A DNA stretch of 64,000 nt from Streptomyces violaceoruber (GCA_000720805.1 JODI01000049.1:1-64000); one strand, 5' to 3'. Numbered from the stretch's first letter, positions 19,701 through 27,390 are shown. Notes: generated by a model from the sequence alone, not told the origin. Program-made: numbers and translations.

Positions 19701-20991
19701 CCGCGCCGAGGGCCTCGGCGTCGGCTGGGTCAGCTTCTTCGACGAGCGCGAGGTGGTCCGCGTCCTCGGCCTGCCCGAGCACCTCGAGGTCATCGCCTAC
19801 CTCTGCGTCGGGTACGTCGACGAGTTCCCGGACGAGCCCGAGCTGATGCAGGCGGGCTGGTCGAAGCGCCGTCCGCTGTCGTGGGTCGTCCACGAGGAGA
19901 CGTACGGCCGACGCGCACTGCCCGGAGAGGAACCGCACGACCTGCTTGCCGAGACCGTCGCCCAGATCCGCCCGCTCGACGCCAAGGCGCTCGGCGAGGC
20001 GTGGGAGCGCCAGAAGCGCATGACCAAGCCGGCCGGCGCGCTCGGCATGCTGGAGATCATCTCCGCCCAGCTGTCCGGCCTGTCCCGGCAGTGCCCGCCG
20101 CCGATCCCGGAGCCCGCGGCCGTCGCCATCTTCGCGGGCGACCACGGGGTGCACGCGCAGGGGGTCACGCCGTGGCCGCAGGAGGTCACCGCCCAGATGG
20201 TGGCCAACTTCCTGGGCGGCGGCGCGGTCTGCAACGCGTTCGCGAGCCAGGTGGGAGCCGAGGTCTGCGTCGTGGACGTGGGGGTCGCCTCCGACCTCCC
20301 GGCCACCCCCGGCCTGCTGCCCCGCAAGATCCGCGCGGGCACCTCGGACATGACCACCGGCCCCGCCATGACCCGCGAGGAGGCCAAGCAGGCCATCGAG
20401 GTCGGCATCGAGACCGCCCGCGACCTGGTGGCGGCCGGCAACAAGGCCCTGCTCACCGGTGAGATGGGCATCGCGAACACCACGGCGTCCGCGGCCCTCA
20501 TCTCGGTCTTCACCGGCGCCGACCCGGCCGAGGTCACCGGCCGGGGGACCGGCATCAACGACGAGACCCTCGCCCGCAAGACCGAGGTCGTCCGTCGCGC
20601 CCTCGACGTCCACCAGCCGGACCCGGCCGACCCCATCGGCGTTCTCGCGGCCGTCGGCGGATTCGAGCACGCGGCGATGGTGGGCCTCCTCCTCGGCGGC
20701 GCCTCCCTGCGTACGCCGGTGATCCTGGACGGTGTCAGCGCCGGCGCCGCCGCCCTGGTCGCCCGCGCCATCGCCCCCGAGGTCCTCGCGGCCTGCATCG
20801 CCGGCCACCGCAGCGCCGAACCCGGCCACGTGGCCGCGCTCAACAAACTGGGCCTGCGCCCCCTGGTCGACCTCGACCTCCGCCTGGGCGAGGGCACCGG
20901 CGCCCTGCTGGCCCTGCCGCTGGTCCAGAGCACGGCGAGAGCCATGCACGAGGTGGCGACGTTCGACTCGGCGGGGGTAACCGAGAAGTAG
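16768..20991 (+). CDS. cobT: Disordered-BluB-CobT fusion: nicotinate-nucleotide-dimethylbenzimidazole phosphoribosyltransferase
   Basis: A 1407-residue protein in three parts. Residues 1 to about 835 are Pro/Ala/Asp/Gly-rich, repetitive and predicted disordered, with no membrane segment. Residues about 838-1050 are a nitroreductase-fold domain like BluB (ERRDIRNGFRSDPIP from residue 851; HSQPWDFVVIRS), which makes 5,6-dimethylbenzimidazole from FMNH2. Residues about 1058-1407 are CobT (AGDHGVHAQGVTPWP from 1123; GEMGIANTTASAAL), which turns that base into alpha-ribazole phosphate. The fusion joins consecutive steps of the lower B12 ligand. ATG 16768 has GAGGGG upstream. A structured leader precedes it. 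Confidence 0.9.
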   Translation: MTDTGQIPAEGLPENAGMVDQPGAPAHGAYTYLSETTAEDEDLLLLPGAQGAWGNEVPPPAPEPVVEAVHEPGPHEISGRDSGSVDLSAVRLPNPPVQPTMPNPPRRPLHLGPPIPDTSASPVRSLADRGAVGAPVRHSGPPTTDPEYLDVPQPRELSPQGATPWGAPAVVQTGVQGVAQGAAQAPVSAQATAAETVAPVDGQAVDGQAVEGQPAGSRPAEPTDPARTTAEAVDAAAPQDAETAAVPPSADPGVGPQPMESGLAPQPQPEPQSADAGLAAPGHEAAPDARAPQGSEAPVGDAAEPDPASAQRWDAGQSTEGAYAPDAVAQPTEGAEVPDTGQTPDGAYAPDGGQLPVGAPVVDAGQPSESTQVADAGHLAADAHGEDAGQLPTAAPVPDSGQPSEGAPASGGAPASDDERLSDAVPVSDAAQNVTATEPVSDVAPGPDPEPGAVAAVSDDQTPVAEAAADTGEVPATPAVPHSGQDEAGAVGPGDLAPGGDDGVSGPAAADAGELAAGAEAPDADGLPEAAEAPDAGQLPEGVPVEDAGQGVESVAVAEPAPATDVAPASAAAPSGIASTPEAGTPEPATQGHGSALTAGQLPETDAVQAPGTDSARVAHATPVAHSTSVTHPTPDAVTSPATGQIPLAAPTPGHAAVAADAPQSPEAVPFPAAPDATRDAQFTNGAPAPLPDTEDTAAAMPHAPSPQQAMPEHAVPHTGQAPTAGDVHQVQGPQLAPARSTTPAAEQSPAQAPDAEYAPAPPHALTLPPEDQSAPEPVTAVPAPGDGDPGLTQHAEDLATRAADQEDQRDPRDPEEESTAAVEDVRPSTGPAAPAYDEAEREAVLKVMRERRDIRNGFRSDPIPHEVLLRVLEAAHTAPSVGHSQPWDFVVIRSADTRRSMHELAMRQRDAYAKSLPKGRAKQFKELKIEAILDTPVNIVVTADPTRGGRHTLGRHTQPQMAPYSAALAVENLWLAARAEGLGVGWVSFFDEREVVRVLGLPEHLEVIAYLCVGYVDEFPDEPELMQAGWSKRRPLSWVVHEETYGRRALPGEEPHDLLAETVAQIRPLDAKALGEAWERQKRMTKPAGALGMLEIISAQLSGLSRQCPPPIPEPAAVAIFAGDHGVHAQGVTPWPQEVTAQMVANFLGGGAVCNAFASQVGAEVCVVDVGVASDLPATPGLLPRKIRAGTSDMTTGPAMTREEAKQAIEVGIETARDLVAAGNKALLTGEMGIANTTASAALISVFTGADPAEVTGRGTGINDETLARKTEVVRRALDVHQPDPADPIGVLAAVGGFEHAAMVGLLLGGASLRTPVILDGVSAGAAALVARAIAPEVLAACIAGHRSAEPGHVAALNKLGLRPLVDLDLRLGEGTGALLALPLVQSTARAMHEVATFDSAGVTEK
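17707..18430 (+). repeat. Degenerate repeats encoding the disordered N-terminal part of CobT
   Basis: Coding for imperfect units of roughly 12-14 residues built on the pattern P-D-A-G-Q-L/P-P-x-G-A, repeated many times between residues about 313 and 555. Several versions (DTGQTPDGAYAPD, DGGQLPVGAPVVD, DAGQPSESTQVAD, DAGQLPTAAPVPD) are adjacent, so the region has expanded by internal duplication. Confidence 0.75.
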
Positions 20992-21009
20992 GGGTTGCCC
21001 GCGACAGGG

Positions 21010-21042
21010 AGGGGGACTCCGGGACGACGGTCCCGGGCCCCC
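21010..21042 (+). terminator. Terminator after the cobT fusion
   Basis: A GC-rich hairpin, AGGGGGACTCCGGGAC against GTCCCGGGCCCCC with a small internal bulge, is followed by TTTCT. It lies 19 bp after the stop. Confidence 0.8.
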
Positions 21043-21184
21043 TTTCTCCTGCCGCCGCAGTGCCCACATCCCCACCCGGCCGTGCCCAACCGCTGGGCCG
21101 CCTGAGCCACCCCACCCCACAGCCCCGTAAAATCCGCACGTCAGGGCCACCGCACCGCACCGCCCCAAGAGGAGCCGCACCCTC

Positions 21185-22417
21185 ATGGCCGAACACCCCG
21201 CCTACCCCGTAGGCCTCCGCCTCAGCGGCCGCCGAGTCGTCGTCCTCGGCGGCGGCCAGGTGGCCCAGCGCCGCCTCCCGGCCCTGATCGCGGCAGGCGC
21301 GGACGTCCTCCTCGTATCCCCGGATGCCACTCCCTCCGTCGAGGCGATGGCGGACGCGGGCGAGATCGCCTGGCGGCGGCGCCCGTACGCCGAGGGCGAC
21401 CTCGCCGACGCCTGGTACGCCCTGATCGCCACCAGCGACCCCGAAGCGAACGCACGAGCCTCCGCCGAGGCAGAGGCCCACCGCGTCTGGTGCGTCCGCT
21501 CCGACGACGCCGAGGCCGCCACCGCCTGGACCCCGGCCACCGGCACCAGCGAGGGCGTCACGGTCGCCGTCCTCACCACCAGCGCCCGCGGCCGCGACCC
21601 CCGCCACACCGCCGCCATCCGCGACGCGGTCGTCGAGGGCCTGCGCGACGGAACCCTGGTCGCCCCGCACCACCGCACCCGCACCACCGGCGTCGCCCTC
21701 GTCGGCGGCGGCCCCGGCGACCCGGACCTGATCACGGTCCGCGGCCGTCGCCTGCTCGCCGAGGCGGACGTCGTCATCGCGGACCGCCTGGGCCCCCGCG
21801 ACCTGCTCGCCGAACTCCCCCCGCACGTCGAGGTGATCGACGCGGCCAAGATCCCGTACGGCCGTTTCATGGCCCAGGAGGCCATCAACAACGCGCTGAT
21901 CGAGCACGCCAAGCAGGGCAAGGCGGTCGTCCGGCTGAAGGGCGGCGACCCGTACGTCTTCGGCCGCGGCATGGAGGAGCTCCAGGCGCTCGCCGAGGCC
22001 GGCCTCCCCTGCACCGTCGTGCCCGGCATCTCCAGCTCCATCTCGGTGCCGGGCGCGGCCGGCATCCCGGTCACCCACCGGGGGGTCGCCCACGAGTTCA
22101 CGGTGGTCAGCGGCCACGTCGCCCCGGACGACGAGCGCTCCCTGGTCGACTGGCCGTCCCTCGCGAAGCTGACCGGCACCCTCGTCGTCCTCATGGGCGT
22201 CGACAAGATCGGCAAGATCGCCGAGACACTGATCGCCCACGGCAAGCCCGCCGACACCCCCGTCGCCCTCGTCCAGGAGGGCACGACCGCAGCTCAGCGC
22301 CGGGTCGACGCCACGCTGGCGACCGTCGCCGAGGCCGTACGGACCGAGGACGTGAAGCCGCCGGCGGTCATCGTCATCGGCGAGGTCGTGACAGTCGGCC
22401 CGTCCGTACAGGCGTGA
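21185..22417 (+). CDS. cobA: Precorrin-2 dehydrogenase / uroporphyrinogen-III C-methyltransferase fusion
   Basis: A 410-residue two-domain enzyme at the branch from heme to siroheme and B12. Residues 1-150 are a CysG/Met8-like Rossmann domain (VVVLGGGQVAQRRLPAL) that would oxidise precorrin-2. Residues about 168-405 are the SAM-dependent methyltransferase (GGGPGDPDLITVRG; KGGDPYVFGRGMEE) that methylates uroporphyrinogen III at C-2 and C-7. The Rossmann part is shorter than in E. coli CysG, so ferrochelation may need another protein. GAGGAG precedes the ATG. It lies in the corrinoid cluster behind the cobT fusion. Confidence 0.92.
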   Translation: MAEHPAYPVGLRLSGRRVVVLGGGQVAQRRLPALIAAGADVLLVSPDATPSVEAMADAGEIAWRRRPYAEGDLADAWYALIATSDPEANARASAEAEAHRVWCVRSDDAEAATAWTPATGTSEGVTVAVLTTSARGRDPRHTAAIRDAVVEGLRDGTLVAPHHRTRTTGVALVGGGPGDPDLITVRGRRLLAEADVVIADRLGPRDLLAELPPHVEVIDAAKIPYGRFMAQEAINNALIEHAKQGKAVVRLKGGDPYVFGRGMEELQALAEAGLPCTVVPGISSSISVPGAAGIPVTHRGVAHEFTVVSGHVAPDDERSLVDWPSLAKLTGTLVVLMGVDKIGKIAETLIAHGKPADTPVALVQEGTTAAQRRVDATLATVAEAVRTEDVKPPAVIVIGEVVTVGPSVQA

Positions 22418-22455
22418 TCACGCGTAACCCGGGGTAACACTCCCGTTCCCAGCCG

Positions 22456-22490
22456 TTGGCACCGCTCCCAGGACAAGGCAGTATCACCCT
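22456..22490 (+). promoter_or_regulatory. Leaderless promoter of the rRNA methylase gene
   Basis: TTGGCA (22456-22461) and CAGTAT (22479-22484) are spaced by exactly 17 bp, and the GTG start follows 6 bases after the -10. No Shine-Dalgarno sequence is present, so the message probably starts at or next to the start codon. Confidence 0.65.
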
Positions 22491-23309
22491 GTGGCCGATC
22501 TCATCACCGTCGAGGATCCCGACGACCCGCGCCTGCGCGACTACACGGGCCTGACCGACGTCGAACTGCGCCGCAAGCGCGAGCCTGCCGAGGGCCTGTT
22601 CATCGCCGAGGGCGAGAAGGTCATCCGACGGGCCAAGGACGCCGGGTACGAGATGCGTTCCATGCTGCTGTCCGCGAAGTGGGTCGACGTCATGCGGGAC
22701 GTCATCGACGAACTCCCGGCCCCCGTCTACGCGGTCAGCCCCGAGCTCGCCGAACAGGTCACCGGCTACCACGTGCACCGCGGCGCGCTCGCCTCCATGC
22801 AGCGCAAGCCCCTGCCCACGGCGGCCGACCTCCTCCGCGGTGCCCGCCGGGTCGTCGTCATGGAGTCGGTCAACGACCACACCAACATCGGTGCGATCTT
22901 CCGCTCGGCCGCCGCCCTCGGCATGGACGCCGTCCTGCTCTCCCCGGACTGCGCCGACCCCCTCTACCGCCGCAGCGTGAAGGTCTCGATGGGCGCCGTC
23001 TTCTCCGTGCCCTACGCCCGGCTCGACACCTGGCCCAAGGGCCTGGAGTCGGTCCGCGAGGCGGGCTTCACCCTGCTCGCCCTCACCCCGGACGCCAAGG
23101 CCAGGACCCTCGACGAGGCCGCCCCGCACAAGATGGACCGGGTGGCCCTGATGCTCGGCGCCGAGGGGGACGGCCTGTCCACCCAGGCCCTCGTCGCCGC
23201 CGACGAATGGGTCCGCATCCCCATGGCCCACGGCGTCGACTCCCTCAACGTGGGCGCGGCGGCCGCGGTCGCCTTCTACGCGGTGGCCACGGGCCGTCCC
23301 GAGCTCTGA
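22491..23309 (+). CDS. SpoU/TrmH-family RNA 2'-O-methyltransferase
   Basis: A 272-residue SAM-dependent ribose methyltransferase of the SPOUT class. The N-terminal ~100 residues resemble the L30e-like RNA-binding domain (EGLFIAEGEKVIRRAKDAGYEM). Motif 1 is SVNDHTNIGAIFRSAAALG, motif 2 is LMLGAEGDGLS and motif 3 is IPMAHGVDSLNVGAAAAVAFYA, which together form the trefoil-knot SAM site. The target (rRNA or tRNA) is not decidable; similar proteins with this architecture are annotated as 23S rRNA methylases or thiostrepton-resistance-like enzymes. The gene has a leaderless promoter and converges on the kinase gene. Confidence 0.9.
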   Translation: MADLITVEDPDDPRLRDYTGLTDVELRRKREPAEGLFIAEGEKVIRRAKDAGYEMRSMLLSAKWVDVMRDVIDELPAPVYAVSPELAEQVTGYHVHRGALASMQRKPLPTAADLLRGARRVVVMESVNDHTNIGAIFRSAAALGMDAVLLSPDCADPLYRRSVKVSMGAVFSVPYARLDTWPKGLESVREAGFTLLALTPDAKARTLDEAAPHKMDRVALMLGAEGDGLSTQALVAADEWVRIPMAHGVDSLNVGAAAAVAFYAVATGRPEL

Positions 23310-23314
23310 GCCCC

Positions 23315-23330
23315 GCTCGCGGGGGCGAGC
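23315..23330. terminator. Bidirectional hairpin between rRNA methylase and kinase genes
   Basis: GCTCGC (23315-23320) pairs with GCGAGC (23325-23330) around GGGG, in the 30-bp gap between two convergent stop codons. Confidence 0.6.
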
Positions 23331-23339
23331 CCGGGTCGC

Positions 23340-24806
23340 CTAGCCGTCCCGATGCGACGTCGACTCGTACCGCTGGGACATCAACTGCCCCTTCACGGGC
23401 TGATGGTCCGCCGGCGCCCGTACCTGCTCCCGCCGCTGCTCCGGTACGACGCCGGGGTCACCGCCGAGGCCCCGTGACGGCCCCTGGCAACCCTGGGCCG
23501 CCGCGATACCGAGGGCCACGAGCAGCGTGACCACGACGAACACGACCAGCCGTTGACGCAGCAGCCGTGGATTCGCCGGCCGCCGCCCGGTCCCCGTGTT
23601 CCTGGACGCCGGACGCCCCGTACCGCTGCGCGGTGCCGGACGGCTCCCGCTGCGGCCGGTGTTCCGCGAGGACGGCGTGGGCCGGCCCCCGGACCGGGAG
23701 GACGACGCCCCGCTGCCCCGCGTGCCGCCCGCGCCGCCGCTCCGTGCGCCCGCACCACGCGACGGCGTGCCACCCCGTACCGGCCCGGGCCCGCGTGACC
23801 CGGTGCCGCCGCGCGGCGGCGGAGTGCCCTGGGTGCCCGGAGCGCCCTGCGTGCCTGCTCCGCCACTCGACGGCCCCTGCGGCCGCCGCTGCGCCGCCCG
23901 CTCCGGATAGGTGTCGGCGATCCGTCCGGTGGGCCGGTCGGCCTCCGCGGAGCGCGGCGCCGGCGGACGCAGTTCCGCGAGCCCCTGCGCCTCCCGGGCC
24001 GCGATCTCCTTCAGCCGCAGCGACAGCTGAAGCGTGGTGGGCCGCTCCTCGGGATCCTTGGCCAGGCAGGCCCGCACCAGCGGGGCGAGCGCGTCCGGCA
24101 CCCCGTGCAGCTGCGCCTCCTCGTGCACCACGCGGTACAACATCACCTCGGAACTGCCGTGCCCGAAGGGCGAGTCGCCCATGGAGGCGTACGCCAGGGT
24201 CGCCCCGAGCGAGAACACGTCCGTGGCCGGAGTGACCGCGGCGCCGCGCACCTGCTCCGGGGCGAGAAAACCGGGGGAGCCGACCGCCGTGCCGACGTGG
24301 GTGAGCGTCGAGGCACCGGTCGCCCAGGCGATACCGAAGTCGATGATCCGCGGCCCCTTGGGGGACAGCAGGATGTTGGACGGCTTGAGGTCCCGGTGCA
24401 CGACACCGGCCTCGTGCACGGCGACGAGCCCCTCGGACAGCGCGGCTCCCACGGAGGCCACGTCGGCGGCGCCCAGGGGGCCCTCGTCGGCGACCTTGTC
24501 GTGCAGGGACGGCCCGGGCACGTACTGCGTGGCGAACCACGGCCGGTCGGCGTCCAGGTCCGCCGCGACGAGCCGCGCCGTGCACCCGCCGCGAATCCGC
24601 CGCGCCGCCGAGACCTCGCGCGCGAACCGCGAGCGGAACTCCTGGTCCTCGGCCAGGTCAGGCCGGATCACCTTCAACGCGACCCGCTGCCCCTTGCGGT
24701 CGGAGCCGAGATAGACGACGCCCATCCCGCCCGCTCCGAGCCGTCTGTGGAGCCTGAACGAGCCGACGACGCGCGGGTCCTCGCGCCTCAGGCGCATCAT
24801 CGCCAT
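23340..24806 (-). CDS. Membrane-anchored Ser/Thr protein kinase (PknB-like catalytic domain)
   Basis: A 488-residue eukaryotic-like kinase. Gly loop LGAGGMGVVYLG starts near residue 23, the catalytic Lys is K45 (VALKVI), the catalytic loop is VVHRDLKPSNILL (HRD at 137-139) and the DFG is IIDFGIAW. Residues about 290-415 are a Gly/Arg/Ser/Pro-rich linker. One transmembrane helix follows (LVVFVVVTLLVALGIAAA), then a short extracellular tail of about 45 residues without PASTA repeats. ATG 24806 is chosen over 24812 because GCGGGG then has 6-base spacing. Ligand and substrates are unknown. Confidence 0.93.
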   Translation of the reverse strand: MAMMRLRREDPRVVGSFRLHRRLGAGGMGVVYLGSDRKGQRVALKVIRPDLAEDQEFRSRFAREVSAARRIRGGCTARLVAADLDADRPWFATQYVPGPSLHDKVADEGPLGAADVASVGAALSEGLVAVHEAGVVHRDLKPSNILLSPKGPRIIDFGIAWATGASTLTHVGTAVGSPGFLAPEQVRGAAVTPATDVFSLGATLAYASMGDSPFGHGSSEVMLYRVVHEEAQLHGVPDALAPLVRACLAKDPEERPTTLQLSLRLKEIAAREAQGLAELRPPAPRSAEADRPTGRIADTYPERAAQRRPQGPSSGGAGTQGAPGTQGTPPPRGGTGSRGPGPVRGGTPSRGAGARSGGAGGTRGSGASSSRSGGRPTPSSRNTGRSGSRPAPRSGTGRPASRNTGTGRRPANPRLLRQRLVVFVVVTLLVALGIAAAQGCQGPSRGLGGDPGVVPEQRREQVRAPADHQPVKGQLMSQRYESTSHRDG

Positions 24807-25008
24807 GTTCATCCCCGCTGCCCGGTCCGTGTGACGTGCCACAGCTTACGTTTCCACGGCCCGCCGCGCGCAGAGGCCGCGCCCTCTCGGCCCGATGGAT
24901 TGTCAGTGCCCGGTGGGACGCGTGAAGAGTGGTCAGGGGCCGCGCGAACGGACCGACTTCGCCGTGCCGGTGATCTCAACGGCCTGCCACAGAAGGGGGA
25001 TTGAACCC

Positions 25009-25131
25009 GTGAAGGGTGACCGCGTGGAAACAGTCGTGGACGCCGGGGACACGACACGTACCTACGAGGTGGCGGCGGGCGGGCCGCCGGGTGGAGGCAG
25101 CGGTACGCCGAGGGGTGGCGGAAGTGAGTGA
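25009..25131 (+). CDS. Candidate small protein (40 residues)
   Basis: A GTG with a strong upstream AGAAGGGGG (spacing 8) opens a 40-codon frame, VKGDRVETVVDAGDTTRTYE followed by a Gly/Pro-rich end. The first half has the high third-position G/C of real genes here. It lies in the 702-bp gap between the kinase start (24806) and the gene at 25509; 24807-25008 shows nothing else. I do not recognise the protein. Confidence 0.35.
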   Translation: MKGDRVETVVDAGDTTRTYEVAAGGPPGGGSGTPRGGGSE

Positions 25132-25203
25132 AGTCACCCGGTGGGGGTCCCCCCGCGCCGTTCAGGCAGGGGGAGAGGCTCGGTCATCCGGACGGCCCGC
25201 CTC

Positions 25204-25392
25204 ATGGCGAACCGGGTGCTTGCGCTGGTCGAGCAGCCGGTCCCGCGGGAGGACAGCTCGGAAACATCGGGGCACTCCGGACGCCCCCTCCGGGAAGACC
25301 CCGAGACCCAGGACGTCGTCTCCACCCAGGGGAGTACTCCGCAGGTCATGGCTCATCCTCCGGGAGGCCCGGCAATCGGTACGAGGGCATGA
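25204..25392 (+). CDS. Candidate small protein (62 residues)
   Basis: An ATG-initiated frame beginning MANRVLALVEQPVPREDSSE, with high third-position G/C in its first half. The frame stays open upstream to 25141. Just upstream another frame (GTG at 25124, after GGCGGA) begins with a plausible start but fades, so the gene may really start there with a frameshift near 25180. No clear ribosome site precedes 25204. Treat as a weak candidate. Confidence 0.25.
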   Translation: MANRVLALVEQPVPREDSSETSGHSGRPLREDPETQDVVSTQGSTPQVMAHPPGGPAIGTRA

Positions 25393-25508
25393 CGCCCGGG
25401 AGGCGCCGGACGCCTAGATTTGAGGTCAAGCGGCGGGTGCAGCACTCGTCCCCCGAGGTCAGACACCCGCCGCTGCCAACGACAACCGAGACGGTCAGGA
25501 GAGGGACC

Positions 25509-25706
25509 ATGGCCCTGACGGCACCGCGGACACTGGTCCGCACCCAGGAGCGCATCGCGCTCCGCCCCCGCCGGACGGGTCGCCGCCACCCCCTGGTGGC
25601 GACACTCATGGCCCTTCCCCTGGCGGCACTGCTCCTCCTCGTCTTCGACGGGTGGGAGACAGTGGCCACACAGGCGTCGTCCGTGGGCGTGATGCTGGGG
25701 CGCTGA
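25509..25706 (+). CDS. Small single-pass membrane protein
   Basis: A 65-residue protein: an Arg-rich N-terminal half (RTQERIALRPRRTGRRHPLV) followed by one hydrophobic helix (TLMALPLAALLLLVF) and a short polar tail. The positive-inside rule places the N-terminus in the cytoplasm. AGGAGAGG lies 5 bases before the ATG, and a TAGATT -10-like box lies at 25415-25420. A strong terminator follows 88 bp after the stop. Function unknown. Confidence 0.65.
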   Translation: MALTAPRTLVRTQERIALRPRRTGRRHPLVATLMALPLAALLLLVFDGWETVATQASSVGVMLGR

Positions 25707-25794
25707 GCGGCGACCCCAGGCCCGGAAGAGCGGTCCGGGCGGGGACATCCACCCATGAAACCCCGTGGGGACGGGGGTGCGGCGGACGGCACAG

Positions 25795-25826
25795 ATGCCG
25801 GCGCAGCTGGGGAGCTGCGCCGGCAT
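25795..25826 (+). terminator. Strong terminator after the small membrane protein gene
   Basis: A perfect 14-bp stem: ATGCCGGCGCAGCT (25795-25808) pairs with 25813-25826 around a GGGG loop, followed by TGCTGTGT. Confidence 0.85.
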
Positions 25827-25924
25827 TGCTGTGTGCCGAGCCGGGCGACCGCACCCTCGCGGCTCCCACCCCCGAAGACCTGCGTACCCTCACGGACGAG
25901 CGATCCGCCCGCCGGAGGAGAACC

Positions 25925-26959
25925 GTGACCGCCATCCCCCTCCTCACCGAGCTCAAGACCCGAGCCACGGCACAGGCCCACGCGACGACCTCGGCCTGCC
26001 CCTGCGGAGCGCCGGGCGGGACGTCAGGTGGAGGACGCGACACATCAGGCGGAGGACGCGGAACGTCGGGTGGAGGACGAGGCGAAGCGACAGCCGGCGA
26101 AACGACCACGATCCTCGCCGACCGCCCCGACGCCACCGTCGTCCGCCACGCCCACACCGTCGCCAAGGCCCACGCCCCGGACACGGCCACTGTGGAACTG
26201 ACCCCCCGCCTCATCGCCGCCGCCCACCTCCCCGGCATCCTCCTCGCGCCGCTCAGCCCGACGCCCGTCACCCTGCACGGCCGGCTCGTCACGTTCTGGC
26301 CGTACGGCACTCCCGTGGACCCGGACAACCCGCAAGCGGCCCCCTGGGAGGCCGCCGCCACCCTCCTCGCCCGCCTCCACCGCTCCCCGGCCCCGACCGC
26401 CTCGCTGCCCCCCATGCGCGGCCCCGCCAAGGCCGCCCTCGCCGTGGCCCGTCTCCGTACCGCCGGCGCCCACCCCGCCACGCACCCCGTCCTGCGCGCC
26501 TGGTCCACCCTCCCCGCCTGGGCCCGCGCCGAGACCCCCATGCCGGACACCACCACCCTGTGCCACGGCGACCTCCACCTCGGCCAACTCGTCCGCCACC
26601 CGGCCCCCGACGGCCCGTGGCTGCTGATCGACGTCGACGACCTCGGTCCCGGCGTCCCGGCCTGGGACCTCGCCCGTCCGGCCGCCTGGTTCGCCTGCGG
26701 ACTGCTCGCGCCCGACGACTGGACCCGTTTCCTCACCGCCTACCGCACGGCGGGCGGCCCGGCCGTCCCCGCGGACGGCGACCCCTGGCCCGCCCTGGAC
26801 GTCCCGGCCCGCGCCCTCACCGTGCAGACCGCCGCCCGCTCGATCGCCAAGGCGGCGGCCGCGGACCGCCCGCTGGACGACGTGGAGCAGGCCCTCGTCG
26901 ACGCCTGCGACCGCATGGGTTCCGCCCCGCCGGACGTGCCGCGGGATTTCCCGACGTAA
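25925..26959 (+). CDS. Aminoglycoside phosphotransferase (APH)-family kinase-like protein
   Basis: A 344-residue protein with the C-terminal lobe of the APH/choline-kinase fold: TTLCHGDLHLGQLVRHP (Brenner motif with catalytic Asp) and WLLIDVDDLGPGVPAWDLARP (metal-binding Asp, then the conserved W/D-L-A). The usual Asn of HGDxxxxN is Gln here, and DFG-equivalent IDW is IDVDD. Residues 33-53 are three repeats of TSGGGR-D/G. GTG 25925 has GAGGAG upstream. It could phosphorylate a small molecule or a self-made antibiotic; clinical-type resistance is not implied. Confidence 0.82.
   Translation: MTAIPLLTELKTRATAQAHATTSACPCGAPGGTSGGGRDTSGGGRGTSGGGRGEATAGETTTILADRPDATVVRHAHTVAKAHAPDTATVELTPRLIAAAHLPGILLAPLSPTPVTLHGRLVTFWPYGTPVDPDNPQAAPWEAAATLLARLHRSPAPTASLPPMRGPAKAALAVARLRTAGAHPATHPVLRAWSTLPAWARAETPMPDTTTLCHGDLHLGQLVRHPAPDGPWLLIDVDDLGPGVPAWDLARPAAWFACGLLAPDDWTRFLTAYRTAGGPAVPADGDPWPALDVPARALTVQTAARSIAKAAAADRPLDDVEQALVDACDRMGSAPPDVPRDFPT
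26021..26083 (+). repeat. Three in-frame 21-bp tandem repeats inside the APH-like gene
   Basis: Units at 26021-26041, 26042-26062 and 26063-26083 share the form ACRTCRGGYGGAGGACG. They encode TSGGGRD, TSGGGRG and TSGGGRG at residues 33-53, a flexible linker in the N-terminal lobe. Confidence 0.85.
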
Positions 26960-27040
26960 GGTGCAACCGACCGCAGCCGGACGGAAGTCTGTCCTGGCGA
27001 AACGCGAAGCAGGACCGACCGGCGAGGAGTTGAGCCGACC

Positions 27041-27352
27041 ATGCAGTGTCCGAAGTGCCATGCGCCGATGCACACGTACAACCGCAACGGCGTCCAGATC
27101 GAGCAGTGCAGCGGCTGCCGCGGCATCTTTCTCGACTACGGCGAGCTGGAGGCGCTGACCCGCCTGGAGTCGCAGTGGGGCGGGGGCCCCGCCGTTCCGC
27201 CCCCGCCGGCCGCCCCGCAGTACCCGGCCGGCTCCCAGTACCCGGCCGCACCCACCGCTCCGGCCTGGGGCGCCCCGCACGGCGGTCACCACGGCGGGCA
27301 CCACGGCGGTCACCACAACCGCGGCTTCGGCCACATGCTGTTCTCCAGCTGA
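27041..27352 (+). CDS. TFIIB-type zinc-ribbon protein with His-rich tail
   Basis: A 103-residue protein. Residues 3-30 hold two CxxC pairs (CPKCHAPM ... EQCSGCRGIFLDYGELEAL), the zf-TFIIB pattern found in small bacterial zinc-ribbon proteins. The middle is Pro/Ala/Tyr-rich, and the C-terminus has repeated GGHH units (HGGHHGGHHGGHH), which could bind metal. It follows the APH-like gene after 81 bp with GAGGAG at 27024-27029 upstream of the ATG. Function unknown; a metal sensor, carrier or RNA polymerase-associated factor are possibilities. Confidence 0.82.
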   Translation: MQCPKCHAPMHTYNRNGVQIEQCSGCRGIFLDYGELEALTRLESQWGGGPAVPPPPAAPQYPAGSQYPAAPTAPAWGAPHGGHHGGHHGGHHNRGFGHMLFSS

Positions 27353-27390
27353 CGGCAGCCGGTCGGCCCCGGCCGACCGGCACACGAAGA

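Noticed and set aside
25652-25924. Upstream extension of the APH-like protein to 25652
   Set aside because: This part runs through a small membrane-protein gene end and a strong terminator; GTG 25925 has a good ribosome site.
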